The notes under the pieces are model-generated. The model saw only the letters and a list, made by a program, of their open reading frames with translations, was not told where the DNA came from and searched no databases. The position numbers and the translations under genes were made by a program. DNA of 64,000 nucleotides from Hippophae tibetana. Taxonomy: Eukaryota > Streptophyta > Magnoliopsida > Rosales > Elaeagnaceae. The DNA lies in NCBI GenBank assembly GCA_037013495.1, contig CM072801.1:11642501-11706500 (forward strand). The letters run 5' to 3'. Positions 35,865 to 49,237 of the stretch are shown here, one piece after another (position 1 is the first letter of the stretch; each line of letters begins with the position of its first letter).

Positions 35865-38800
35865 TGTTGGAAATAATGTGAATTTAAATAAAAAATGATA
35901 AGAAAAAAGTGTAAAATTTGTCTCTTTTAATTTTTTTATCCCACATTACTTTTTTATATCTCTTAAGAGGTGTTGATATAGAGAAAGATTTACAATTAAG
36001 ATTGGGTTCTAAGGGGCACCCATTTTTGTGGAAGAGAAGAGGACTTAGAAATTATGAAACCACACATGCACGCGCATTGTCGTTGCCTTCCGTCTGATTA
36101 ACCGATCGTGTCAAGCCAAGCTGATTATGTGTGCGTGTGTAAGATAAAGGTAAGATCTCTTTTCTCTTTCAAGCGTGGGGGATATCCCCCACTGCCCCCT
36201 TATTCCCTCTTAAACGTTGGGCCCACCCGCCCCTTTAGTTACACAGTAACAACTTCGTACAATAGCTATTAGTTTGTTACGGAGAAATGTCGTAAGTGAT
36301 CAGAGAAACTGCAAACGAATAACTAGCTCTCGGCAAACAGCTCGCGTTCAACGATCAAGCCAGGGAGCTCCAAGTTACAGAAAAGAAGGCCCTGATATCT
36401 TGTTGTTAATCTAGAGGGTCGAAAGACTTGGGGTACATGAAGTGCTTGGTTCAACAAGCGTCGAGGCAGTGTATTCAGGGAGTGGTGACCTCGTTTCGCA
36501 CTGTTACTCTACAGCTATACTATACTTGACGTTGACTCTAAACTGTGGAAGGTTTGTTAGGGAGGGAAAAGCAGAAGAATCATGACTAATTTCCCCCTTA
36601 ACAACCACAAGTGGTGAATCATAAAGAAAGGTAGCCCTCATTATGTGTACTTTGCTAAGCAGCTGTGAGGGGAGAAAAATATGTCCCCAAGATATCTGAG
36701 AGTTCATGTTGTTATAGTGCACGAAAAGCTAAGATCGTTTTCTATAATGAAGTAGGTTCCTTCATGGGAGCTACAGAAGAGGGTATTGTTACTAATAGAC
36801 AATGAGCTTCAGAAGAGTTTATTGTTACTAATAGAGTTCCATGTCCTCTTCTGCAAAGAGAAACAAGCCCTTCAGAGGAAACTAAGCTACATTGTTCCCT
36901 CATTCTAAAGGTCTCCTTTGGAGGAAACTAAGCTACTCATTATAAGGGCCTCCTTCGGAGGAAACTAAGCTACATTGTTCCCTCCCCCGGAGTGAACTAA
37001 GCTACACAAGCCGTGAGTTAGCTAAGCTACAATGGCCGCTTAGTTAACTCCAGGGTGGTACTTTATTTTTTGGAAAATTTTCATTATTAATTTTTTTTAA
37101 TAGTAAGAAAATTTGTTCTTATCCAAACCGAGTTACCCAAAACTCGACAGTTATTTTTTTGACCATTTCTCTATTATTGTGTGAACATTTTCATTGTGAG
37201 TGTTACACGCATGTTCATCCTTTTTTTAGCTATAAAAAGAGGGTCATAGTTCTCAGTTTTAAAGAACGGAGAAACTACTCTTCACAGCAAACTCAAGAAA
37301 AGAAAATTCTAAATTGTTTTTTTCAAATTTTCAAGCAACATAAATACTTTAGAGATGTAGCATTTCAGACTTCATTAGTGTAAAGAAGCTCTAAGATAGA
37401 AAAAAGGATACTGGGCAGTTTTATCATGGGGACGACGAGACCGTATTTTCTTGCATAAATTTGGACAGAGTCACAAAACGTCTTTAAGAGAGCGACTTAG
37501 TCCACAACTCAACCCAAGTAATACTTTTTAATATATCAGTAATATTGTTCATATCTTGTTTTTACATACCTGCTACCAACTATTTTAAGATGAATTTATA
37601 TTTGCCATGTCTACTGAAATGTTAACTACTTATCTCAACAAATCGTTTCGTTTCGAGGGATTACACTTTAAAAGATGGAGACAAAAAATGTTATTTTTCT
37701 TAACCATGAAAAGGTCAATTCTGTTCTTACTGTTGAAAATCCAACATTGTCTAATCCTTCTACGGAAGCTACAACTAAGGACTTAGACACTTGGATGAAA
37801 AATGATTTTTTATGTAAAAAACTTTATTCTTAATGGTTTAACTGATGATTTGTATGACTATTATAATTCTAACAAGTCAGTTAAGAAAATTTGGGATACA
37901 CTTCAAAAGAAGTATGTCACTGAGAAAGCTAGAATAAAGAAGTATGATGTCAGTAGATACATAAAGTACTAAATAACTAATGAAAAATATGTGGAAGTTC
38001 AATCACATGAATTGTAGAAGATAGCATATAAAATAACTTCTAAAGGTATGACTTTAGATGAACAATTTCAAGTTGCTATTATTATAGATAAATTACCCCC
38101 TAAATGGAAATATTTTAAGAATGCACTTAGATATAAAACTAAGGAATTTTCTTTAGAAAGTATCATAATCCGTCTACTAATAGAAGAAAAAGCCCGAAAA
38201 AAAGATCAAAAAAGATGAATTACTCTTTGTCTTAAACAATAGTGCTAATAAGAAATCATCCTCTGTAATTTTGAAACCTAAATGAAGCAACATAAAAACT
38301 CATAATTGCAATAATAACTAGAACCGTAACAATCAAAATAGAAATAGAAATCCTCCACAAAATGGACACGGAATGGACCTCTCAACCCCCTTAAGAAATA
38401 ACATATTCATGTGTTATAGTTGTAATAGGCCTAGCCACTTGGCTAGGAACTATCGGAACAAGAATTGTCATACCCTACAAGCGAACTTTACCGAAGATTA
38501 GCTTATTGCTATGATATCTGAAATCAACTTTGTTGGTGAATCTGATGGGTGATGGGTAGACATTGGTGTTTCTTGCCATGTTTGCTATAATTATGACATG
38601 TTCAAGTCTTATTCTGTGTCTGAGGATAAGAAAGTGTTGCTAAGAGACTCTCACTCCACTAAAGTTACTGGTACTAGTGAGGTGGAATTGAAGTTTACCT
38701 CTGGAAATACTATCATCTTGAAGGATTTCTTGAATACTCTAGAGATGAGAAAGAACTTAATTTTGAGCTATTTTCTTAATAAAGATGAGTTTACTCAAAC

Positions 38801-41800
38801 TATAGGGGTTTATTTGTATACAATAATTAAGAATAATGTTTTGTTGAGAAATAGTATGTCACTGAGGGCATGTTTAAATTGAATGTTGAAATTAATAAAG
38901 TTTCTTCTTCTGCTGATATGTTAAGTTCTTTTAATATTTGGCATGCTAGACTGTCATGCTAATAAATGCATAATCATGAACATGAGTATCTTAGAACTAA
39001 TTCCTAAATTATCTTTGAATGATTTGAAAAATGTGATTTTTGCATTCAAGCAAAAATAACCAAAACTTCACATAAATCAATAGTTAGAGAATTTTAACCT
39101 TTAGAGTTAATACACTCTGACATATGTGAACTTGATGGTATTTTAACAAGAAACGAAAAAATGCTATTTTATACTATACTTATGTCTATTTAATGAAAAA
39201 TAAAAGTGAAGTGTTTGACATGTTTACAATATTTATGATTGAATTGAAAATCAACTTAACAGAAAATAAAAATATTTCGAAGTGATAGAAACACTGAATA
39301 TGATTCAAATATTTTCAATGTTTTTTATAAAACTCATGGAATCATTCATGAAAAAACTGCACCTTATTATCCTAAAATGAATGACAAAACTGAAAGAAAA
39401 AATAAAACTTTTACTAAATCAATTGTTGCAATTTTATTAAACTCTGGTGATACTTCTCATTGGTAGGTAGAAATTTTATTAACTATTAACTATTTGCTAA
39501 ATAGAGTGCTTAAATCTACTAGTAAAATTTCACCATATGAAATTTTAAAAAAATAAGAAACCTAACTTAACTTATTTTAAAACTTTGGATTATTTAGCCT
39601 ATATTAGGATTCTTGATCCTAAAGAAATAAACTTGCTAGTATAACATATGAATGTGTGTTCATAGGATATGTTGTGAATAGTAAAGATTATAAATTCTTT
39701 GACTTAAGTTATCATGTAGTTATAGAATCAAATGATGCTAACTTCTATGAACATAGGTTTCCCTTTAAATTGAAGAATAATGGGGGCTCGTCTTCTAGTA
39801 GTTTACCCATAACTAGAACTAGTGAAAAAAATGAGGAATTAGACACTAAAATTAGGATAAGTAAACGAGCTTGAACCTTTAAGGATTTTGGGTTTAATTT
39901 TTATGCTTATACCTTAGAGGAAGATCCCCAAACTCTTCAAGAAGCCTTATTTTCTTTAGTTTCCAACTCATGGGAAAAAACCATAAATGATGAAATGAAC
40001 TTTATTGAGTATAATAGAACTTGACATTTAGTTGACTTACCTCTTGGTTGCAAAACCATAGAATGTAAATAGATATTAAAGAAAAAATTAAAACCAGATG
40101 GTACTATTGAAAAGTACAAAGCTCCTCTTATAGCCAAAGGGTATAGGTAAAGAGAAAATGTAAATTTCTTTGATACCTTTTCACCAATCACACAAATAAC
40201 TTCCATACATGTGCTTTTCTCTCTTGTTTTTATCCATGATTTAGTAGAAGAGATTTATATAGACCAACCTGAGGGCTTTGTTGTCCTAGATTAAGAAAAT
40301 AAAGTTTGTAAACTAGATAAATCTTTTTATGGTCTAAAATAATCACCTAAGAAATGGCATGAAAAATATGATAATCTAGTTATTTCACGTGGATTCAAAA
40401 TGAATGAAAGTGACAAATACATTTATTATAAATCAGAAAATGACATTTGCACTATTATATGTTTATATGTGAATGATATGCTTATTTTTGGGTCAAATAT
40501 TCATGTTGTGAATGATGTAAAAATTTTGTTGGGTGCTAACTTTGATACGAAAGACCTCGACGAAGTGAGTGTAATCCTTAGTATAAAGATTTCTAGGTCT
40601 AAAAAAAGGACTTTCTCTACATCAATCTAATTACATTGAGAATATATTAAAAATATATAATTATTTTAACTACAAACCTGCATGTACTCATTATGATCCC
40701 AGTGTAAAGTTATTCAAGAATACCTGAGACGATATTAGAAAAACTTAGTATGCGAGCATCATTGGTAGCTTACGTTATGCTACGGATTGTATTAAGCCAG
40801 ACATAGCTTATGTTATGAGACTGCCATGTAGGTTTACCAATAAACCTAGTATAAAGCATTGGAATGTAATTGAAAGGGTCATGGGATACCTTAAGAGAAC
40901 TATGAATCTTATATTACATTATAATAAGTTTCACGTTGTTATAAAAGGATATAATGATGTTGATTGGAACACCCTATCAGAAGACTCCAAAGAAAACAGC
41001 GACTATATATTTAGCATTATTGGTGGAGTTGTTTCTTATAAGTTTAAGAAACATACAATTTTGGCTCAATTTATGATGAAGTCTGAAATGATAGCACTAG
41101 CTACTACTAGTGAAGAAGTAGACTAGTTAAGAAGTATGTTAATTGAGATCTCTTTATTGGAAAGACTAATACCAACTGTCCAGATCCATTGCGATAGTAC
41201 CACAACTATTTCAAAGATTCAAAACCGTTATTACAACGGCAAGAGACGATAAGTATGTCGTAAGCACAATATTGTTAGAGAATTTCTTTCTACAGGAGTT
41301 GTAAGAGTGGATCATGTATGTACTAATGAAAATTTGGCTAATCATTTGAAAAAAAAATTAGCAAGAGATAAGGTTTTCAAAACCTCAGAAGGAATGAGAC
41401 TGATGTCCTTAAATGAAGAGTCACTCGTGATGGTAACCCAACTTATAGATTGAAGATCCCAAGAAATAAACTCAATGGGTAATAACAAGTCATGAAGTGA
41501 TATACGATAAATCATGTTATTATGAAGTTCTGTTCTATATTGTTAGAAGCATGAAGTCCTGAAGGGATAGAAAGGATGAGTTAATTATTAACTCATAATG
41601 AGTTCTATATTCTATATGAAGTGAAGTACATAGTTACATATGTATTCTTGATAGACTCACCTATATGAATATAGAAGTGTGGTTGCTTCCTATGAAATTT
41701 TTGGGAAAATTTTACTAAAGCATTTACTATACTAGGATGCACATGCATGACCGTAAAGCACAGGCTTTTCGAAGTACACCTTGGAAAGGTTATGTGTGTA

Positions 41801-42800
41801 ATGTTGTTAGAGATATAATTTAAAACTACGAGTTACTTTAGTATATTTTATAGTATTAACACTATACAAATGTTCAATTCAATAGAAACTTTTTTGGTGA
41901 TGCATAATCTTATACTTTTAATTAATCGATTGCTTGATAAAAACTATTTTTATATAAAATTCAAGTGGGAGATTATTGGAAATAGTGTAAATTTAAATAA
42001 AAATAATAATAAGGAAAAAATGCAAAAACTTTCTCTCTTAAAAAACTTTATCCCATATTGTTTTTCTACATATTTTAGGAGGTGTTTATATATAGAAAAA
42101 TTTACAATTGGGATTGGGTTTCAAGAGGCATCGACTTTTGTGGAAGGAGAGAGGACCTAAGAAATTGTGGAGCCACATGCGTGCGTGCTCCGCCACCGCT
42201 GCCTTCCATTAGACCGACCGATCATACCAAGATGAGCCAAGTTGAGTGCGAGTGCGTGTATGTATGTGTGTGAGGTGAGATGACACTTTATTTTTTGGAA
42301 AAAAATTATTATTAAATTTTTTTTTCAACAGTTAGAAATTTTGTTCTTATCCAAACCAAGTCACCCAAAACCTGATCGTTATTTTTTACCGTTTTTGCTA
42401 TTATTATGTGAACGTTTTCTTTGTGAGCGTTACACGCACATTCATCCTTTTTTCAACTATAAAAAGAGGATTATAACTCTTAATTTTAAAGAATAAAGAA
42501 ACTTTTATTCACAACAAACCCAAGAAAAGAAAATTCAAAATTATTTTTTTAGTTTTCAAGTAACATAAATACTTTAGAAGTGTAACATTTCATACTTTAT
42601 CAATATAGTGAAGTTTTGAAAAAGAAAAATAATATTAGGTTATTTTATCTTGAGGACGACGAAGTTGTACTTGCAAAAATTTAAATAAAATTACAAAACA
42701 TTTATAAGAGAACGACTTAATCTATAACTCAATCTAAATAGTATTTTTTAATATATGGACAATATTGTTCTATCTTGTTTTTACATACTTGCTACCAACA
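35865..42800 (+). mobile_element. Old, heavily decayed Ty1/copia element
   Basis: Long terminal repeats lie at 35865-37581 and 41974-42800. The left one is longer because it carries about 0.9 kb of additional sequence (separate entry). Between them, in order on +, are gag-like sequence with a CCHC knuckle (about 37680-38500), a protease-like segment, integrase (about 39000-39550), reverse transcriptase (about 39930-40630) and RNase H (about 40800-41400). A purine tract precedes the right LTR. The coding part is broken many times over, in the order of dozens of interruptions. The LTRs differ at a large fraction of sites, so this is the oldest of the three copia elements here. No convincing target duplication remains. 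Confidence 0.88.
36156..37048. repeat. Foreign ~0.9 kb segment inside the left LTR
   Basis: The left LTR matches the right LTR up to about 36150 and again from about 37050, but the sequence between has no counterpart. It is visibly richer in G+C than its surroundings. It contains a duplicated phrase 'tattgttactaatag' (36784 and 36823 regions) and about five copies of 'aactaagctac' between 36879 and 37030. I recognise no gene or element in it. It could be an insertion in the left LTR or an original part lost from the right one. Confidence 0.6.
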
Positions 42801-43638
42801 TTACCCTCTCAGCAAATCCAACCCCTTGGCCAAGCAGTACTTGATGTGTTAATGGTACCAAATCGAACAAAAATTCACCTCCTCTTCTATTTTTAACACT
42901 TGTTTCATTGTTCTAATCCATTTTCTGGCAAGTGATAGCGATCGGTCTCATACCCAACCGGATCTGAACTAACAAAAAGGGTATTATAATAATTAGGTTA
43001 TGTGTGGTTCGTATCACTTTGTGATTGGCTATGAATCAGACAATGGTCATGGAAAGGGGAGACTTTTACATAAACGTATTTATTTGTATATAGAAGATCA
43101 TATTTTATGTAAATAATAATATTATTTTCTATTAAGGTGCCCTAAATTCTCATGAATTATAAAAAAAAATTGCATGAAAAGAATGGAGAGACAGGCCAAG
43201 ATCTTGGGCTGAATTGCTGGTTCTCGGAATTAAATCAAGTGGATAATTATGAAAATTGATGGAGCTAGTGGCTGAGTTAGTGGGGAAGAATAATTTCATA
43301 TGATCAGCAATGGAGTCAAAATACTGAGAAGGAATAAAGCTGGAATTTTTATTTGGGTTTAGAGGAGTTAAGGTTAATTGATTTGTACATAATATTCTAA
43401 AATTAGTTCCCTTTAATAATTTGACGAAAAAGTTAAAATATCTAAAATTATAGAATTTAATATGATATAATTGCAACTTTTTGAATGTTTTGGTTATGTT
43501 TGTAACGAGTATATAATAAATTAAGAGTATAAAATATAATTAAGCCATAGTTGAATTCCCTTCTCCTCATGCGTCACCTTAAAAAATAAGTGTTTTAGGA
43601 AGAAGAAGAAAAAAATTGTTTAAATTTTTTTTGTAAAA
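42801..43638. other. Spacer between two copia elements
   Basis: About 0.8 kb between the old and the younger copia elements. A 108-residue frame on - at 43150-43476 has no recognisable domain. No gene is called. Confidence 0.5.
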
Positions 43639-43793
43639 TGTTAGAAATACTTAATGATTGTATTCTATTATATGAATAAATGAATATACATAGTGCATTT
43701 ATATAGGAGTTACAAGTAAACTAGATATGTCTAAAGTAACTAGATATAGATATGCTAGAAATAAAGAGATATACATTAGAGATATACATTAGC

Positions 43794-43830
<37 letters not shown>

Positions 43831-46800
43831 TATATTACTAGATATACATTAACAGCACCCCTCAAACTCAAGGTGTATGTGAGACCAACTTGAGGTTGTC
43901 AACCAAATTATGAGTGCGTCCTTTGGGAAGTGCCTTAGTGAAAATATCTGCAAGTTGATCGTTGGAGGAAACGGGGAAAAACTTGAGAGCACCATGGATA
44001 AGATGAGAGCAAATAAAGTGACAATCAATCTCGATGTGTTTAGTCCGTTCATGGAAGACATCGTTGTGAGCAATATGAATAGCACTCTGATTATCACAAT
44101 AAATGGGAGTTGTAGAAGATGTGGACATACCCAAATCCTTAAGGAGTCATCGTAGCCAACGGAGCTCAGATGTGGTATCAGCAAGAGCACAATATTCTGC
44201 TTCAGTACTGGAGCGGGCCACAAAGGTTTGTTTCTTACTTCGCCAAGAAATCAAAGAAGTACCAAGGATAAAGCAATAACTTGTAGTGGACCTGCGATCA
44301 GTAGGATCTCCTGCCCAATCAGCATCAGAGAATGCACGAAGTACTAAAGGAGACTGAACTGAGTAGAAAAGGTCATGGAAGATAGTGCCTTTCAAGTATC
44401 GTAGAATACGCAGAATAGCAGTATAATGAGTCGATCGTGGAGCAGACAGATACTGGCTCACCTGATGAACATCATAAGAGATGTCTGGACGAGTAACTGT
44501 AAGATAAACCAAACTGCCAACCAATCGTCTATAAAGAGAGGGATTAGACAATAGTTGCCCCTCTGATGGTGTCAGATGCGCATTAAGTTCAATTGGAGTG
44601 TCAACAGTCTTGCTGTCAGTGAGTCTAGCTTGAGATATGAGGTCAGATGCATACTTTGCTTGAGTAATGTAAAGACCATCTGTGGAACGAGTGATCTCAA
44701 GACCCAAGAAATAGCTTAAATGTCCAAGGTCTTTCATCTCAAACTGGTGACTAAGAAAATCCTTGAGTTCTTGAATGCCACTGAGGTCATCACCAGTTAT
44801 GATCATATCATCCACATATAGAAGAAGCAAAATGGTGCCTTTATCATTGCGATGAAGAAATAAGGCAGAATCATAAGGACTGGCAGTGTAACCCAAGCGA
44901 AGGATGGTGGAACTGAATTTGGCAAACCATGCTCGTGGAGCTTGTTTAAGGCCATAAATTGCACGTCGAAGGCGACAAACCTTATTTGTTTCAACAGAAA
45001 GACCAGGAGGAGATTACATATAGACTTCTTCATGCAGATCCCCATTAAGGAATGCATTTTTAACATCCATCTGAAAAAGGTCCCATTTACTAGCAGCGAC
45101 AACAGCTAAAAGGGTACGAACAGAAGAAATATGGGCAACTGGAGCAAAAATCTCTTGATAATCAATCCCATACTCTTGTGTAAAACCTCTTGCTACAAGA
45201 CGAGCCTTATAGCGATCGATAGACCCATCAGAGCGAGTCTTGATCTTATAGATCCACTTACTACCAACCACAGATTGACCAGGAGGGAGAGTAACAAGAT
45301 CCCAAGTATGGTTTTTGGTTAATGCATCAATTTCTTCTTTCATTGCAATCTGCCAAGAAGGGTTAGTAGATGCCTCACGATAGGTGTGAGGCTCATGGAC
45401 TGTAGCAAGGGCAGTGTAACAATGATAGTCAAGTAAATGTGTAGGAATGGATCTTTCCCGGGTTGAGTGGCGAGGTGGAATGTCTTATTGAGGATCTTCA
45501 GGCGGAGCAGGAGCAAGGGACCTATGTTCAAGGTGAGGTAGCTCATTATCAATCTGTTCTTCTACGACCTGTCTAGGAGAATCATCAAAAATATCTGAAG
45601 ATTGAATAGTGAAGTCCAAAGATGGATTAGAAGTATCTGTAGAAGGAACAAGAGACTCATTTGGAAAAATTTCTAAAACATTTGAATTAGTTAGGGAAGA
45701 ACGAAAGTGAGAAAGTTCAACAAATAAGCAGTGTTCCCAAAAGACAACATTACGAGAAACACGGAGACGATGTGAGAGAGGATCATAGCATCGATAACCT
45801 TTTTGAGTTTCACCATAACCAAGAAAACAACAAAGTCTAGATCGAGGCTCAAGTTTGTTGTGTTCATGAGGCTGAAGAAGAACAAAACAAACAAATCCGA
45901 ATGAGCGAAGGTAATGATAGTTAGGAGATGATCCAAAAAGGCGCTCATACAGAGTCTGATTATGAATGACAACGCTTGGAATGCGATTAATGGCATAAAC
46001 AGTATGAAGAGCAACTTCACCCTAAAATGGGGCAGGAACTTTGGCAGAGAGAAGAAGAGCACGAACAGTGTCAAGAATATGACGAAGTTTTCTTTCGGCT
46101 CGACCATTTTGTTGAGAGGTTCCTGGACAGGTTAGATGATGTATAGTGCCATAAGAGTGTAATAGAGTTTGAAAAGCATTTTGAGTATATTCAAGAGCAT
46201 TATCAGATCGAAAAGTTTTGATATGTTTGGAGAATTATGTTTCAACCATTTTTGCAAAGTTACTGTATATTGATAAGATTTCAGAATGAGATTTCATTGG
46301 AAAGATCCAACTATAACGAGAATAATCATCAATAAAAACAACAAAATATCGAGATCCACCAATACTAGTAACAGGAGAAGGTCCCCAAACATCAGAATGA
46401 ATTAACTCAAAAATACTATTAAAGATAGATATACTATTATTGAAAGGTAAAGCTGGTTGTTTTCCTAACTGACATGAAGTACAATCAAAATTATCTTTGG
46501 ACACAGAACCCAATAGACCTTTAGAAGCTAACTGTTGTACCCGAGAGGATGGGGCATGACCAAGACGAGAATGCCAAAGTGCGAGAGAAGGTAAGGAAGA
46601 AACTGCAGCAGTTGCAGGAGCAACAGAGGCAGGAGCAACATGTGGAAGATGAAAATTGTTTACGGGAAACATACGCCCGACCTTAGGACCGGTCCCAAGC
46701 TCTTGCCCCATCCTCGGATCCTGCACAATACACCCAGAATAGTCAAAAATAAGGTGATATCCTAGTTCAGCTAATTGTCCCATAGAGCATAAATTATAGG

Positions 46801-47444
46801 ATAGGTCAGGTACATGGAAAACCCCAGGAACAGAAAGGGTAGAGGTCGAAACAAAACCTAGACTATTCCCATGAATGGTGGAACCATCAACTATATGAAT
46901 ATTAAGGGGATGTGGTGCAGGGTCAAGTTTGGAGAATAAAGATGAGTGAGGTGTCATGTGATTGCAACATGCAGAGTCAAAAAGCCAAGTTTGAGCCTTA
47001 CCGGGAAAACTGAGAGGGTAGTGGAAAGAGATGCATTACCAGCCATTTGAACAACCTGAGTTATGATCTTCTGTAGTTCATTGAGTTAAGGGTTGTCCAA
47101 GTTTATAAGCAGTTTTGCTGCTTTGTTCATAGTCGATGTGGGACAAGGATACTTAACAGCCCCCCTCCACGCGGCGGACAAAGGTGGACATTAGCGCCAC
47201 GGTGAGACTATGGTAGAGCCTAATTAGGTCCAAGCACATAGAGACTAGGCACAGTTCTGATACCATGTTAGAAATACTTAATGATTGTATTCTATTCTGT
47301 GAATAAATGAATATACATGGTACCTTTATATAGGAGTTACAAGTAAACTAGATATGTCTAAAGTAACTAGATATAGATATGCCAAAAATAAAGAGATATA
47401 CATTAGCATATATATATATATATATTACTAGATATACATTAACA
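43639..47444 (-). mobile_element. Ty1/copia LTR retrotransposon, broken
   Basis: The element is about 3.8 kb. LTRs lie at 43639-43854 and 47266-47444, both with TG...CA ends and a TA microsatellite near the 3' side. They are flanked by the duplication 'taaaa' (43634-43638 and 47445-47449). The tRNA-Met primer site (TGGTATCAGA on -) adjoins the 5' LTR. Parts seen on - are protease/GAG-pre-integrase and integrase (within 46235-46957 and following), then reverse transcriptase with the YVDDM box and RNase H (within 43868-45343). gag was not recognised. It is broken, with several interruptions. The LTRs differ by about 4-5 per hundred sites outside the TA run (hand count), suggesting a few million years. 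It is a different family from the copia in intron 12, judging by the LTR. Confidence 0.94.
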
Positions 47445-47449
47445 TAAAA

Positions 47450-49237
47450 GAAATATTATTTTAAAATTTAAAATGAATGATGACATCAACCTCATATTTT
47501 AAAATTTAAAAGATATATATATATATATATATTACTAAAAAAATGTTTGCTGCCTAATAGTATTAACAACTTTTTTGAGAATTTTTATTTTTTAAGAAAA
47601 AAATAAATGTAGCACACTAATTAATTATTTAACCTAAGAATATTGCTCTAAGTTGTTATAAAAGTAGACTTCATTTTCCCATTTTAATTCTTATATTAAG
47701 TATCATAAAAAAAACATTTACTTAAAATATCATGCTTTGACCAAAAATTAAAATTAGAACATAGATAAAATAAAATTTATCAGTAAAGAGAATTTATTTA
47801 AAGCCAAAAAAATTGTGAAATAATAGAAATATTTTTTTTCCCATTTATACCACTCCACAAGAAAAGCAAACGAAAAAAATAAATTGTTTCATTTTCTTAT
47901 TGAAGTTTTTTTATTAATCTTTTTAATTCAAAATATATGAGTTTGTTTTATTTTCAAGGTAGAAGTGATTTAATATGATATTTTCCCCCCTTCTTTGATG
48001 CCTTTTTTTTAGAAGTAAATTAGTGATACAGTTTAGGTGACATTATTCTGAAATCTAGGACCTACTTAGCTATCTAAGGAAACCTCATGCAAGAGATGTT
48101 TACCCTTAGAGGTTAGAAATATTATTTTAAGATAAATTTGGGTAGATATTGTGGTAATTTGAATTATTATTATTAAATTGTCATAATTTTTGTATAATAA
48201 AAATTATTTTAAAAATGTAATTTTTATTTTATTTTAGATAATATTGCCACATGTTATAACAAGAAAAATATCAATAAAAAATAATTATAAATTTTTATGT
48301 CATTAATATTCTTATATTATAACAATAATTTAACAATAACAGAATAAATAATTTATAATAATAATAATTGACATTAACATTAAATAATTTAAATGTTAGA
48401 AATTATTATTTAAAGATGGACCCATTGGATGTCAATAGCCTACCCTCATCAGAGAAAGAAGTCAATCAAAAATGAATGTGGACTACAAGAAATGAACGTG
48501 GACTACAAAGCTGGCTTGATAAAGATCTCTACCAATATAACTGCGGGGTACTTACAATAATCAAATAATTATTAGAAAAACATTTAAATAATTATATTAT
48601 TCATACATTTTTTAACTAAAATTCGAATCCAAACATTATATATATTTAAATAAATTTTATATTTTAAAACTATAAACTTATCCGTTAAAATACTCATTTT
48701 TATTAAAATTACAATAAAAATAGGAAATGGTTTTTTTAAACTTATAATTAATTACTTTAAAAAATTGTTATTAAGAAAAAATAATTATAATAATAATAAA
48801 TTTTATTACGATAATATTACTACTCTTTACAGCAAAAAAAAAATACTACATCAGTAAGTGAAAATCTTACTTAACAATTTAATATTATATTATTTTACAA
48901 ATAATTACACTACTTATATACAATTGTAATACAACTTATATATGTGTTAGTCATAAACACTTTGGAAATTATTGTTGTTTTTCTAAAAATGGAAACAACG
49001 CTCTGGTTAGAAAAATGAGAAACTCATGGTGTAACAACGTTTATAATAGGCTTATTTTGAATATTATTCTTATTTTGTAATAAAAAAAATTAATATATCA
49101 AATATAAGCCTACCAAATTTATGTAACTGAAGTATTTTTAAATACTTGTTACTTTTCATGATTCAAAGCAAAACCAATTCATTCCTTATCTCTGAGTCTC
49201 TTACGTCTTAACACATACTGTGGGAATTTTCATATTC
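47450..49237. other. Intergenic and upstream region of the GGT gene
   Basis: AT-rich DNA with a TA microsatellite near 47512-47532 and no recognisable gene. The 80 bases before the GGT start codon are pyrimidine-rich (for example 'cattccttatctctgagtct'), consistent with a 5' leader. I see no clear TATA box. Confidence 0.5.

Noticed and set aside
36504-36722. 72-residue frame on - within the segment in the old LTR
   Set aside because: No recognisable domain and no supporting context.
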